A DNA stretch of 64,000 bases from contig NW_022985183.1 of assembly GCF_010093535.1 (NCBI RefSeq), positions 186,001 through 250,000 of the forward strand, given 5' to 3'. The DNA comes from Lindgomyces ingoldianus (taxonomy: Eukaryota > Ascomycota > Dothideomycetes > Pleosporales > Lindgomycetaceae). The position numbers were made by a program, and so were the translations under genes. Positions 13,101 to 24,390 of this stretch are shown here, in pieces (position 1 is the first letter of the stretch; every line of letters starts with the position of its first letter). Below the pieces are notes generated by a model. It worked only from the letters and a program-made list of their open reading frames with translations. It was not told the origin of the DNA and did not search any database.

Positions 13101-14107
13101 AGTTCTAACTAACTGCCTCTCTGTCTAGATAGAAGCATCTGTGGACTAGCTAGATCTTGTGCGCAAAGATGCCTTAGACTAACTAGACTAATAACGCCTT
13201 TATATAAAGCTTATCTTTTTTATTTTTTTTATTGTACGCACTTATTTTTCTTATTACAAGATTAGAAAAGAAGAATATGTAAAAAAAATAGTCTATTTAT
13301 CTAGTATATAGAAGAAGAAAAAGCCACCACCCCTTATATATAGTAGTTACAATGCAGACCACAGCTCTGCTATACGCATAAGGCGTAGGCATTAGCCTAG
13401 AAGTTAGCTAATATATAACACTTAATAAAAAAAGAAGCACTAGTAGTGCTGCTATAATAATAAGCATATAGAGTTGCTAGAACTTAACTATAACTCTAGA
13501 CTAAGACTACACAGAAGTACTTTTTATAACACACAACTTTTACTGCCTATAGCTGCAGATTAGTGCTAGTAGGCAAAATAATATTAATATTATAAAATAG
13601 TAAAGCTACTATATGCTACTTCTTAGCCTATTTATAATTAGCATTTTATATAAAAAAAAAGTAAAAGAGCTAAAAGATTTATATATTTATACTAAGACAC
13701 TAAATAAACTACTAATTAGTAACAGTAAGGCTTAGAAAGCAAAGGATAAAAAAAAGAAGGTAAAAAAGAAGAAAAGACCTTATTATATACACCTCTCTAC
13801 GCACCTGCCTACATAAAGATTTTACACTATTCTAGCATAAAACCTTACATAAAATAGTTTATACACTACTAAATTACTTACAAAGTAAGCGCATAAAAGC
13901 TAAATAATAATAGCCTAAAACACTTTATACTATTTATAAAGCTATTTATATAGCGCAACTAGCCTATTTTAATATACAGCATTACTAAGGCAAGTTATAA
14001 CAAATAAAGTAAAGTAAAGGTAGAACATAATTAGATAGACCTACATAGATAAAAGAGAGGTAACGCGTATAGAAGGTAACTCTTTAGATAAAAAGAAAAG
14101 TTGCTAG

Positions 14108-14387
14108 TGTCTGTACGCAGTAGCAGCGTTGCGGCCTAGATATAAGCAATTGCGCACAAGTAGGATCACATATCTATGTTACATAATGCTTATGTGCAAA
14201 CCCCTGTGCGTAAACATCTAGATATCCCCCTTTTCCTCTGTACAAAGGAAAGACAAGAGTAATAGAACTAGAAACATGTTGCCCTTACCTTACCTACCTT
14301 GTACGCTGTGCACACTGTACACTACTCTTACTCTTGCTACTTAAGTGCTTATACTATAAGCAGCTAGCTGTTAGAGCCTATTTAACA
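14108..14387 (+). repeat. Copia 3' LTR
   Basis: 280 bp, TGTCTGTACGCAG...TTAACA, followed directly by the TSD CTTAA. Differences from the 5' LTR that can be read by eye are C/T and G/A transitions. Confidence 0.9.
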
Positions 14388-14392
14388 CTTAA

Positions 14393-14950
14393 ATCTTTTT
14401 TTTTTTATTTTTATAAAAACTACTGCTAAAGCTACTAGGCTGTAGCTTTTTTAGATGTAGCCTTATGCTAACATCTTATTAATATATTCTTGTAAGGCCT
14501 TTTTCTGTACTTTAGTTAAGGGGTAAAGCTTATGCGTCTTTAGGTTATAATCTTTTATTAAGTTAATAGCGTAATCTTAAGGTTAGTGTAGTAGTAGTTT
14601 TTTAAAGTCCTCTAGTGTCTTAAATATATCCTTATAGTCTTTGTACTTAGGTAGGATGCAGCTTTTTTCTTAGATTTATATAATACTAATCTATTCTACA
14701 TCTTTATCTTTTTTAATTTTTTTATAAGATACTTTTTTAAGTTTTTTTTTTTATTATTTTTATTACCTAAGCTTTTAGCTTTTAGTAAGGGAATTTCTAG
14801 AGTTTTCTTTTCTTAGGGTAGTAACTACTACTCTGCTTTGCTTATTTATAGACTAGGCATCTGTTATTATAGCATGCTAACTAAGTTATGTGTGCATAGT
14901 TGTTAGAAGTTTCTATAGTTATAGTTTTCTAATTAATTACAGAGTTGTGC
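14393..14950 (-). pseudogene. G1 pol remnant between Copia and inner Gypsy insertion
   Basis: This stretch continues the G1 RT/protease linker (minus strand). It aligns with 24385-24950 in the youngest-looking copy and with 33000-33560 in the second copy. It ends where the inner Gypsy copy duplicated the target GTTCT (14951-14955). G1 resumes at 36881. Confidence 0.75.
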
Positions 14951-14955
14951 GTTCT

Positions 14956-15543
14956 TGTTACAATCCTTGCTTCGGGAAGCACTCGGGTCTTATGGTATTC
15001 CTAGGGGGGAGTAGGACGGGTAGAAGGGGCCAATCCGGTAGGGTGTACAGTCCTACGTACAGGCTATTAGGCTAATAGAGGGTGGTATAGAGTGACTAGA
15101 TTGTAGTTTGCCCTATGTGCAGCAGTAAAGAGGCTAGGGTTAAACAGTCCTTATAAGACAGAGTTAGAGGTATATATAGTGTAAGATATATAAATAGTAT
15201 TATAGCTCTTTAGAAAGCTAAATGCTACTTAGTCTATGTAATAAATAAACTAAACATTAAACACGCCTTCTAAAGGTTGTTTAATGTAGGAACTATATAC
15301 ATGTGTTAGGGCGCTAAGGGGAGTTAGGAGGAGCCTAGGGGAGCTTACTAAGAGGGGCTTTTATAAGCTCTTTCTAGCTTCTTTAGCTTGCCTTCCTATT
15401 AGACAACACATTCCTCTGTGATCTTAGGTAGGCGTGCTGCCTCTGTGCCCTCTAACTGGTCTGTAAGCGAGCCCTGTTCCAATCTAGCTAGATTGTAGAG
15501 CACTGCTAGTGGGGTTACGCTAGTCCAACTATAGACTGTAACA
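14956..15543 (-). repeat. LTR of G2 (3' LTR relative to coding strand)
   Basis: 588 bp, TGTTACAATCCTTGCTTCGG...GACTGTAACA. The adjacent internal sequence, read on the minus strand, gives a polypurine tract (AGGAAGGAGGGGCAGCG at 15544-15560), as expected just upstream of a 3' LTR. Confidence 0.9.
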
Positions 15544-16130
15544 CGCTGCCCCTCCTTCCTAGCGGCGTCCTTGCCGCTCTGCTTACATAACTGTGTTAGT
15601 AAGAGTTTATTTATAAGGTGTGCGTCTACCTGCTAAAAGGCATTTCTAACATCTATTTTTTTTATGCTAAATAGCTTGTTAGTCTTGTTTATCTTACTGT
15701 TCTTATGTTGTTTATTGTTTTAATTCTTTTTACTAGATAAAAATAAGGCCCTATAGCACTTACTAGTTTTTAGAGTTGTCTTATGTGTTAACTCTATCCT
15801 TAAATAAGTGCGTTAAGTGTGTAAAAAAATATAGTAAGTGCAACACTTTTATTTCTAACGCTGCATAGAATTATTTAGAGAAAGAGAGGGAGTTACTTCT
15901 TTAAGAAGCTAAGGCTTTATAGGCTTAGGATTGTGCGCTGCACAACAAGCAGCAGGCTTAGGTTTAGGAAGAACTTCGCCTGCAGGAGGAGATGCTAGGG
16001 GCGATGGATAAGAAGCGTTCTAGACAGGATTGTATCTAAAAGTTGCTAGACCTGCTAGAGGCTTGTTGTGCGAAGTACCTAAAGGGGGACCTATCCTCCT
16101 TAGACAAGATAGAAGCCCTTAAGGCTAAAG
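15544..16130 (-). pseudogene. G2 pol 3' end before the X insertion
   Basis: This short stretch aligns with 21185-21750 of the third copy and holds the sequence between the chromodomain and the polypurine tract. It is less mutated than most of the island. It breaks at TAAAG (16131-16135), the target of element X, and resumes at 30370. The open frame 16043-16279 spans this junction and is not a gene. Confidence 0.7.
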
Positions 16131-16135
16131 TAAAG

Positions 16136-16384
16136 TGTGATGACAAGCACTGTCTCTACTACCGTATGGAGCTAGGGAAGCAAGGCAGAGTAGGTCGGCT
16201 CTATTTTAGCTACACTAAGATAGAGAGGAGAAAGGGAGCTTTAAGGGCAGCTCTGCAGAAAAAGTGCTTGCAGCGCTAAGTAAACTAATAGAGTTGCGCT
16301 AGTTGCACCCCCTATATCCTAATTAGCTGCACAGGCAGCTTGTCATGTGACGCGCGACAGAGCTCTCTGCGTAGGACTGTTACA
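16136..16384 (-). repeat. LTR of X (3' LTR relative to coding strand)
   Basis: 249 bp, TGTGATGACAAGCACTG...GGACTGTTACA. The polypurine tract on the minus strand is AGAAGGGGGTAA just inside its inner end (16385-16398). Confidence 0.85.
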
Positions 16385-16398
16385 TTACCCCCTTCTAA

Positions 16399-19300
16399 GG
16401 CAGTCTTGTCCCTAAGACTAGGTAGTTTAGCGCCTCTACATTAGTCTTTAAACTAGTTAAGACTTTAGTGTAGGTTAATTATTAACTTTTATAAGTTTTA
16501 TATTCTTACTTTTTTTATACGCTTGCAACTAGGCGTCTAGTCACGCTAGCAGACTAGGCTTAGTAGGATATGCTTAGTAGAAGTCCCTTACCTTATGCAG
16601 AGCTCTAAGGAATCTATTAGCATTATACTAGGTAGGGTTAGGATTATAGCCTACCTATAAGGCTTAGTATTAGAGATGTCTGCAGTAGATGCAACTATCT
16701 AGGATGTTTTAAACCTACTACTTAGAGTAACTATTAACCTTAATTAGCTCCTCTAGAGGCTTAACCTAACCTAGCAGCGTTGTAGGTGCTGCCTGCTATA
16801 GGCGGTCTGCGTGGAAGATGTTGTGCATTCTTATGTACAAGGGGAGCTTAAGCTAGTACAAATAACCTTTTATACCTATAATTAGATAGGGCCTATACAT
16901 CTGCTAGTTAAGCTTTTAGCTAGAGCGCCCTATAGTAAAGCCTTTAAAAGTTATGTATACTTTATTGCCTACTATAAAGTTAGGCTTACGCTACTTTTTA
17001 TTTACCTAAGCTACTTACTGCTTTTAGGCTTAAGTAATACCCTTTTTTATAATCTTAATTACTTGTTATATAGTGTTGTAGTAAAGCTTAGTATAGCTTT
17101 AGGCCTTCTTATATAAAATCTGCTTTAGTGTAGTTAGTAAGCGTCTTATATGTGCCTTCTAGTTCTAGTAGTGTGTTAGATAATAGCTAAACTTAATTTT
17201 AAATAGTAATAACTCTATTATCTTATGTAGTAAAGATGCTTAAGCCTAGTCTATATAAAGCAGCAGGTCTAACTAGTTGTTTTAGAAGTAATTAATAAAT
17301 AAACACAGTTACTAGTTAATATACTAATTTAGCACCTCTATATTACTATTAGTCTAGGGATAGTAGAGTATAAAAAGCTTTTATTTAACACTAGTAAAGC
17401 AGTAGAGCTTATTTATAAATATAAAGGTAAACTATAGTCTATAGTTAAAGACAATTAATTAAAGAGGTCTATAGACGCGCTAGATATAGCAATAGTATAG
17501 GTCTACAGCCTTTATAGTAGTAATAGTCTTATAGCACAGCAGTAAAAAGTAGCGCTTGCTTAAATAGTCTACTATAATAAATATGTTATTATAGCTAGCT
17601 TAATTAGGTAGGAATAACTTAAAATTTATAAAGATGTCTTACTATACTTACTTAAGTATTAGTAGTAGCTTAAAAAGCTCTAGAGTTTTATCTTAAAAAA
17701 TATAGCTTTACTAATAAGCTTTATAAGCGCTAATATAAGTCTTAACATTTTAGCTTATACTTAGCTAGTAGTACTACTTACATAGCAGCTTAGTTATTTT
17801 TTTAGTTCTAGAATGTGCAGTAAGTTATGTTATATAAATAGCGCAGATAAAGTAAGTCCTTAGAAACTAGACAGCTAAGACTATAAGCTTCTCTTTCTTT
17901 AGTAGTAGGCCCTTAGCATTAAGCTTCTATTATAAGCTAGAATCCTACACTTTATTATAGTAGTATTATAGGCTTTTATAATTCTAATTAGCATCTAAGA
18001 TTTAATTAATAAGCTTATATAGTTAATTTATTAGCAGCAGCTTTATAAGCTTCTTATTTAGTAAAGGGGTGCTCTATAAGGCAGCGCGTAATTAAGTAAT
18101 AAAACTAACACTAATCTGCTTCTAGCTTAAAAAAAAGTGTGTATAAGTAGCCTTATTTTTTTCTTTTTATGTTTTAAGCTTTTTTTACTTCCTTAACAGC
18201 GCATCTGCAACAACATTAGCAGTGCCTAGGCAGTAGGTTAGTGTAAGGTTAAAGTCTACTATTAGCATAGCTTATTACATTTAGTAAAGAGTAAGCTTAT
18301 ACTTAACAGTAAAGTACTTAAAAGCTTAGTAGTTAGTAATTACTATAAATAGCTTATTTTATTATAGGCCTATTAGCTGCGCTTACTACTTTTATAAGCT
18401 TTAGACAACTATAAGCATTTTTTTATTATATATATTATAGTTTATCTGCAGCAGGCTTATAGTTTTAGAGTAGAACGCTATAGAGCGCTAGATGCTGTTG
18501 TCCTGCAGCTATAATAGTACTCTTATAATAACTTTATTACTTATATTAGTCTCTATACATGTCTTATAATTTAGTAAGTAGTGCGTAAGGATGTTATTTA
18601 ACAGCATAAGGTCCTTAGCGCGCTTAAACATAGCTAACTTGTGCTTTTCTAAAGGATGCTAGGTGCTACACTTAAGCAGCTTTGTAAGCAGCTGTATAAT
18701 GCAACTATAGTTCTTAAAAAAGGCGCAGTAGAAGTTGCAGAACTTTAGAAATAACTGTAGGCTCTTAATTAAAGTTAGTATAAGCTAGTCTTAGATAGCA
18801 GCTACCTTAGCAGGGTCCTTATAAATTTTATTTATACTAATAATAAAACTTAAAAATTTTATCTTAGTAACTATAAATTTACTTTTCTTAAAGTTAATTT
18901 ATAGGCTAGTGTCTTATAGATAATATAAAACCTTAGTAACATATGCTTTATGCTATAAAAAGTTGTCTAAGTAAATTAAAATGTTATTAAGGTAAGCTAT
19001 ATAAAAGTTATTAAGCAGGCTATGTAAAACTTAATTAATATATTACTAAAAAGTTATAAGGCTATTATAAAGTCTAAAAGGCAGCATATAATACTTATAG
19101 TTGCTATAGTGTGTTTAAAAGGTAGTTAGGTCTTTAACCTCTTTAGTAAGCTAGATGTAATAGAATGCCTGTTATATATTAAGCTTAGTAAAGACCTTAG
19201 CTATAGCTAGCTACATAAGTGTTTTCTAAATTAAAGGTATTAAGTAAGTGTTTTTTTTTATAATTATATTAAGCTTATAATAGTTTATGTAGAACTTTTA

Positions 19301-20587
19301 CTCTTTTTCTAGCTTCTTAGTAAACAAGACTAGAGAAGCGTAGCTAGTGTTACTGTGCGTAATAAATCTACGTTGCAGGTAGTTGTCTAGATAGTCCTTA
19401 ACTAGCCTAAGCTGCTCTAGAGACATGCTGTATAGTAGGCTGCTTAATAAGGTGTTCTCTGCTATTAGCTTAATATTATAGTTAATGCTAGGTTAGTGCA
19501 GTAGTAGTTTATCTAAGTCTTTTTTTAAGAAGTAAGCTAGTGTAGCTCTAGCGTACGCAGGGGATAGTAACTTCTTAAGCATTAGCTGTTAGAGCTTATT
19601 TTTAGGATTAACTATTATAAGTGCTTAGTAGTCCTTAATTAGTTAATTAACTTTATAGATGCTAATATGTCTAATTATAATGTCTTTACACCTTACATGT
19701 AGCATAAATGCAGCAGCGTTAATTACATTTACCTCTAGCTCTGCCTTAGCAAGTGCTTTTCTAGAAACAGCTAGTTAACATTAGCGCGCTTAATTAGCGC
19801 TAAGGGGTATTAGTTAAAAATTAAGTTACTTTTTTATTTTTTTTAAGTTCTACTACTAATTATGCTCTTAAGTTAATTAAAGTTAGTATTAATTAATTTT
19901 TAATATTTTTATAAACTTATTTTATTAGTTAGTGTCTGCTTAATAAGATTAGTTAATCTGTAAAGACACACTACATGTAGAGATAATAATATTACGCTTA
20001 TAGTCCTACATCTAATTATTATTTAGCTACTAAATTAATTATTTCTTATAGTTAATCTAAATGCTAGCCTTTTTAAAGACTTTATAGCCTATAATTAAGT
20101 TATAACAGCCTATGTTATAAAGGATAAAGAGTGTAGGCAGCTAGTAGCTGTTAATTACTAGATCTATGTAGAAGTACTTGTCTACTTATCTGTTTAGTTA
20201 ATTATTATATCTTATAATAAAGATAGACTTAATGCTAAGCATCTTAGGCTATAGGTGCTTCTAGATTATCTATAAGTGTTATAAGTAGATTAAATTATAG
20301 CTGCTAGCTCTTATGTTAATAAGACTGTTTAAGCGTACAGTAATCCCTCTAGTAGAGACACAGCAAAGCAGCATAAAAGGCTTACTGCTAAATAGCAGCT
20401 TATGTAGCTCTTATGCTAGCGCTTTGTTTATTAACTCTAAAGAGAAAACTTTTTTTAAAGTAAGTTTTTCTTTAATTTACTATTCTTACTAGAGCTTATA
20501 GTGTCTAGCTTCTGCGCTGCTTCTACAGCCTTACTTTTAGCGCAGGCGTAAGGGCAGTTATAACTTATATGTCCTAGCTAATAGCAT
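16399..20587 (-). pseudogene. X gag 3' end and pol remnant
   Basis: Minus-strand reading with stops. RT motif LIYLDNFLQHKAYVTKVL lies at about 18900-18985, followed by INFKKSKFIVTKIKFLSFI, the standard sequence after the YxDD box in Gypsy RT. The RT/RNase H connection with AAI.D*.ILTLIKSLQLFLKFCNFY lies near 18690-18800. Integrase should occupy 16600-18000 but is too mutated for a confident motif. At its 5' end (20565-20587) lies half of a gag zinc knuckle (LGHISYNC), whose first half is at 28264-28275 beyond the G3 insertion. Confidence 0.72.
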
Positions 20588-20592
20588 AAGTA

Positions 20593-21184
20593 TGTTACAA
20601 TCCTTGCTTCGGGAAGCACTCGGGTCTGTTGATGTTCCTAGGGGAGAGGTAGGACGGAGGGTAGGGGCCAATCCGGTAGGGTGTACAGTCCTACGTACAG
20701 GCTATTGGGCTAATGGAGGGTGATAGAGAGAGACCGGATTGTGGTTTGCCCTTAATGCGGCAGTAGGGTGGCCAGGTCAAACAGTCCTTGCGGACAGGGT
20801 TAGAGGTATATATAGTGTAAAATATACAAATAGTATTGCAGCTCTTTAAAAAGCTAAATGCTACTTAGTCTATGTAAAAAATAAACTAAACATTAAACAC
20901 ACCTTCTAAAGGTTGTTTAATGTAAAACTATATACATGTGTGGGGGACGCTAAGACAAGCTAGGCAAGCCCACACAAGCCTGCTAAGCAGGGCTTGCTAA
21001 GCTCCCCTAGGCTTGTAGGATTCGCGTCCTATCTTCCTACTAGACAACGCATTCTCCCATGGTCTCAGGTAGTTGTGCTACCTCCGCGCCCTCCGCTTAG
21101 TCTGTAAGCGAGTCCTGTTCCAACTGCAACGTATTATAGAGCATCCTTAGTGGAGTTACGCTGGTCCAACCGTAGACCGTAACA
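20593..21184 (-). repeat. LTR of G3 (3' LTR relative to coding strand)
   Basis: 592 bp, TGTTACAATCCTTGC...GACCGTAACA. A purine-rich tract (GGAAGGAGGGGCAGCG on minus) lies at 21185-21201 next to it, the primer site for plus-strand DNA synthesis. Confidence 0.9.
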
Positions 21185-21201
21185 CGCTGCCCCTCCTTCC
21201 T

Positions 21202-24200
21202 AGCGGCGTCCTCGCCGCTCTGCTTATACAACCGCGTTAGTAAGGGCTTATTTATAACATTAGTGCTGTCCTGCTAAAAGGCATTCCTAACATCTATCTT
21301 TTTTATGCTAAATAGCTTACTAGTCTTGTTCATCCTGCTGTCCTTATGTTATTTGTTGTTTTAATCCTCTTTGCTAGACAAAGATAAAGCCCTATAGCGC
21401 TTGCTAATTCTTAGAGTTGTCTTGTGTGTTAACTTTGTCCTTAAATAAGTGCGTTAAGTGTGTAAAAAAAAATAGTAAATGCAACACCTTTATTTCTAAT
21501 GTTGCGTAGGATTATTTAGAGAAAAAGAGAGAGACGCTTCTTTAAGAAGCAGTTACTACAAGGGCTTAAAAGTAAAACCTTAACAATAAAATGTCACATT
21601 AGGTTTAGAAGACTCTAGAGGCAAAGGCTAAGAAGTGTTCTAAACAGGACTGTATCTAAAGGTTATTAAATTTGTTAGAAGCTTATTACGCAAAGTACCT
21701 AGAAAAAGACTTATCTTCCTTAAACAAAATAGAAGCCCTTAAGGCTAAAGTAGAGAGCTGTTCCCCTCCTTAACTGTTATTAGCTAGGACTTGTCTCTAA
21801 AGGCTGCTACTATCTAGTAATAGCGTAGCTGTTCCTTTTAATATAGGTGCCTTATTACCTAGCTAGTTTCTTTTAAACAAGCCTAAAGGTACCCCTATAC
21901 TAACAGCTGCGCGTTTCTTAAATTCTTAGCTAGTTCCTATGTGTTTTTACTAGTAAGCCACTCTTTCTATTTTACTAGGAATTCCTTTTAGTTTTTTTAA
22001 TTACTAATAATTTATTTAACTTTGTATTTTACTTCTTTGTCCTCCTATCCTTAAGTAGACAAGAGGACTTCCTTAAGTGCTTTTTCTAGTTAGAAGACGT
22101 AAAACTACAGGTGTATCTTTATATGTAGGGGAAGCTTAAGCTTGCAGTTGTCTTGTTAAGTTTAAAGGACTTTATATAGTCCTATCCTTTTTTCTACTAG
22201 CTTCCTAGAGGGTCTTAGTATCTTAAGATTTTTAGTATTAAGGTATATATAGTCTTCTAGACAGATTTCTAGTCCTAGTTGTTATAACTTGTTTACATAC
22301 TTCTCTATTATTTCTCTGCTAGATCTAGCTTCTTTAGCTAATTTTTTATGTATCTAACATAGGTCTGTTAGTTAGTCTATTAATTCCTGTAGATCTATAA
22401 GTTAATTTCTGTGCAATGTAAAGTAAAAGTTATATCTAAAATTAGCTTTGTACAGCGTTTCTTTTATTATAGCTAACTCTATGTTGTTAATAGCTAGTTA
22501 TGCTATTAAAAGCTATTCTGCCTAATTATCCTAAGTGTAGAAAATGTACTTCCTTAAATATCTCTCTACCTCTGCGTTTGCCCTTTTAGTCTAACTATCT
22601 ATCTGCAAGTAGTAGGCTGTTAATAGCTTGTACATTATGCTAAAGTGCTGCATTACTGCTTTCTAGAAGCTGCTAGTAAACAGCTTATCTTAATTAAAGA
22701 TAATAATCTTAGGGCATTTATATACTAATATTACATTTTATTTTAATTTATAGATAAATTTCTTAGCTGTTATTATTTTTTCTAAAGGCTAGGTGTGTAG
22801 ATACTTAGTAGTTTTATCTAAAGCTACTATAATTATGTCACACATCCTGTCTGTTCCTAGTTCCTTAGACAGGGGTAATCCTGTAATAAAGTTTATTATA
22901 ATTATTATCTATAGTAGCTTTAGTGCTTTAATTAGTTAGAAGTATCTGTAGGTTTTATGCCTCTATAAGTTATTTTTATTGCAGATATCACATTCTCTAA
23001 GTACCTCTATGCATAGTTGCTTTATCTTTAGTATTTATTATAGTATAGCAGCTCTTAACTTTTTCTAAAGGGTGCCTATTCCTAGATGTTTAAACATTAG
23101 AGATTTATAATATTCTTAAATTAAGTTTTTCTATCCTTACTTACTAGCTATAAGCATATAGAATTCTTTTATAAGTTAGGGTCTATTATAGATCTATCCT
23201 TTATTAGTTTCTTTAAAAAGCGTAAACTTCTTTATTCCCTCTTCTTCTCTATTAAAGTAATCTAGTCTCTAGCTAAGGGCGTTAGCCTACTAGTTCTGTG
23301 TTCCTAAGACGTGCTTAATAACACAGTTAAACTAGGCAAGTTCTATTACTTATCTTACATGCATTAGTAATAGTTTTTTTACTATTAAAAACATAACTAA
23401 ATTTACATAGTTAGTTATAACATTAAATAGTTTTGCTATTCTATGTAGCTTAGTAGCCTAGACTTTTACAGCATTTAATATTACTTTTAGCTCTTTGTTA
23501 GGTATGCTGTAGCCTACTTTAGGTCCTAAGAACTTAGCAGAATAGTACGCAACAGGGTGCTATTTTCTGTCTTCTTATTTTTAGTATAACGCAGCTCTGC
23601 TGGCTCCTAAGGATGCGTCTGTGTGGATCTTTATTTCTAACTGTAGGTTGTACATTTTTAGTACTAGTTTATCTATTATAGCTTACTTTAGTGTTGTAAA
23701 TGCCTTATTTATTTCTAAAGTCTAGATAAACTTTACTACTGCTTACTTCTTAGTTATAGCGTTTATTAATAGTATAGTAATTTTTAAATAATCCTTAATT
23801 ATTTATCTAATGTAGCCTAATAGTCTAAGAAATTCTTTTACTTCTTTAACTATTATAGGTTCTAGCTATTCTAGTACTTTCTGTACTTTAGCTAAGTTAA
23901 TCTTTATTTCTTCTTTATTAATTATAAATTCTAAGTATTCTGTTTTAGTAACATAGAACTTGCATTTAAAGAGCTGTAGATAGAGTCTGTACTTTCTAAG
24001 CTGTTCTAAAACTTTTTATACCTTCTGTACATAGTCTTCTAGGGTATCTCTTAAATAGATAAGGACGTTATCTAAGTATACTAGGGTAAAGACGTCTAGA
24101 TAAGGGTTAAGGGCAGTATTAATAATTTACTAGAAGGTTGCTAGGGCGTTTGTTAAGCTAAACAGCATTACTAGTAGTTTGTAAAGCCCCTATAGAGTCC

Positions 24201-24390
24201 TAAATGCTATAAGCTACTTATCTTTTTCCTATATTCTTATCTTATTAAATCTGTCTTGTATGTTAAACTTTATAAAGTACTAGGTTCCTCTTAGTTAGTT
24301 TATAATGTTTTATATAATTAGTAAGAGGAATTAATCTTAGACTATGTTATTATTTAGAGTTCTATAGTCCTAGTAGACTTAGATCTTTCC
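21202..24390 (-). pseudogene. G3 pol remnant: RT, RNase H, integrase, chromodomain
   Basis: Minus strand, in order: RT with the NRY/DSYPLPLI-type region mutated (RLIPLTNYI near 24330) and YLDNVLIYL at about 24060-24090; RNase H with IHTDASLGASRAAL at about 23590-23630; integrase zinc-binding part with ECDICNKNNL near 22965-23000; integrase core with NFITGLPLSKELGTDRM near 22850-22905; and a chromodomain motif EFLVK.KEWLTSKNT.ELAKNL at 21905-21990. The chromodomain (W.pxxxNTWEP type) places the element in the chromovirus branch. The YxDD box and the first integrase Asp are mutated to Asn and stops are frequent. It encoded the enzymes for reverse transcription and integration but cannot now. 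Confidence 0.82.

Larger units (their letters stand above)
7448..14387 (+). mobile_element. Ty1/Copia retrotransposon inserted in G1 (TSD CTTAA)
   Basis: Direct 280-bp LTRs at 7448-7727 and 14108-14387, both TG...CA, flanked by CTTAA at 7443-7447 and 14388-14392. Total 6.94 kb. The G1 sequence on either side joins perfectly when the element is removed, as shown by comparison with the uninterrupted copy near 24380 (..GTAGACTTAGATCTTTCC..). Coding strand is plus, opposite to all complete Gypsy copies here. Extensively RIP-mutated and non-functional. Confidence 0.9.

Noticed and set aside
16043..16279. 78-codon plus-strand frame
   Set aside because: Crosses the junction between Gypsy copy G2 and the LTR of X, so it cannot be a gene.
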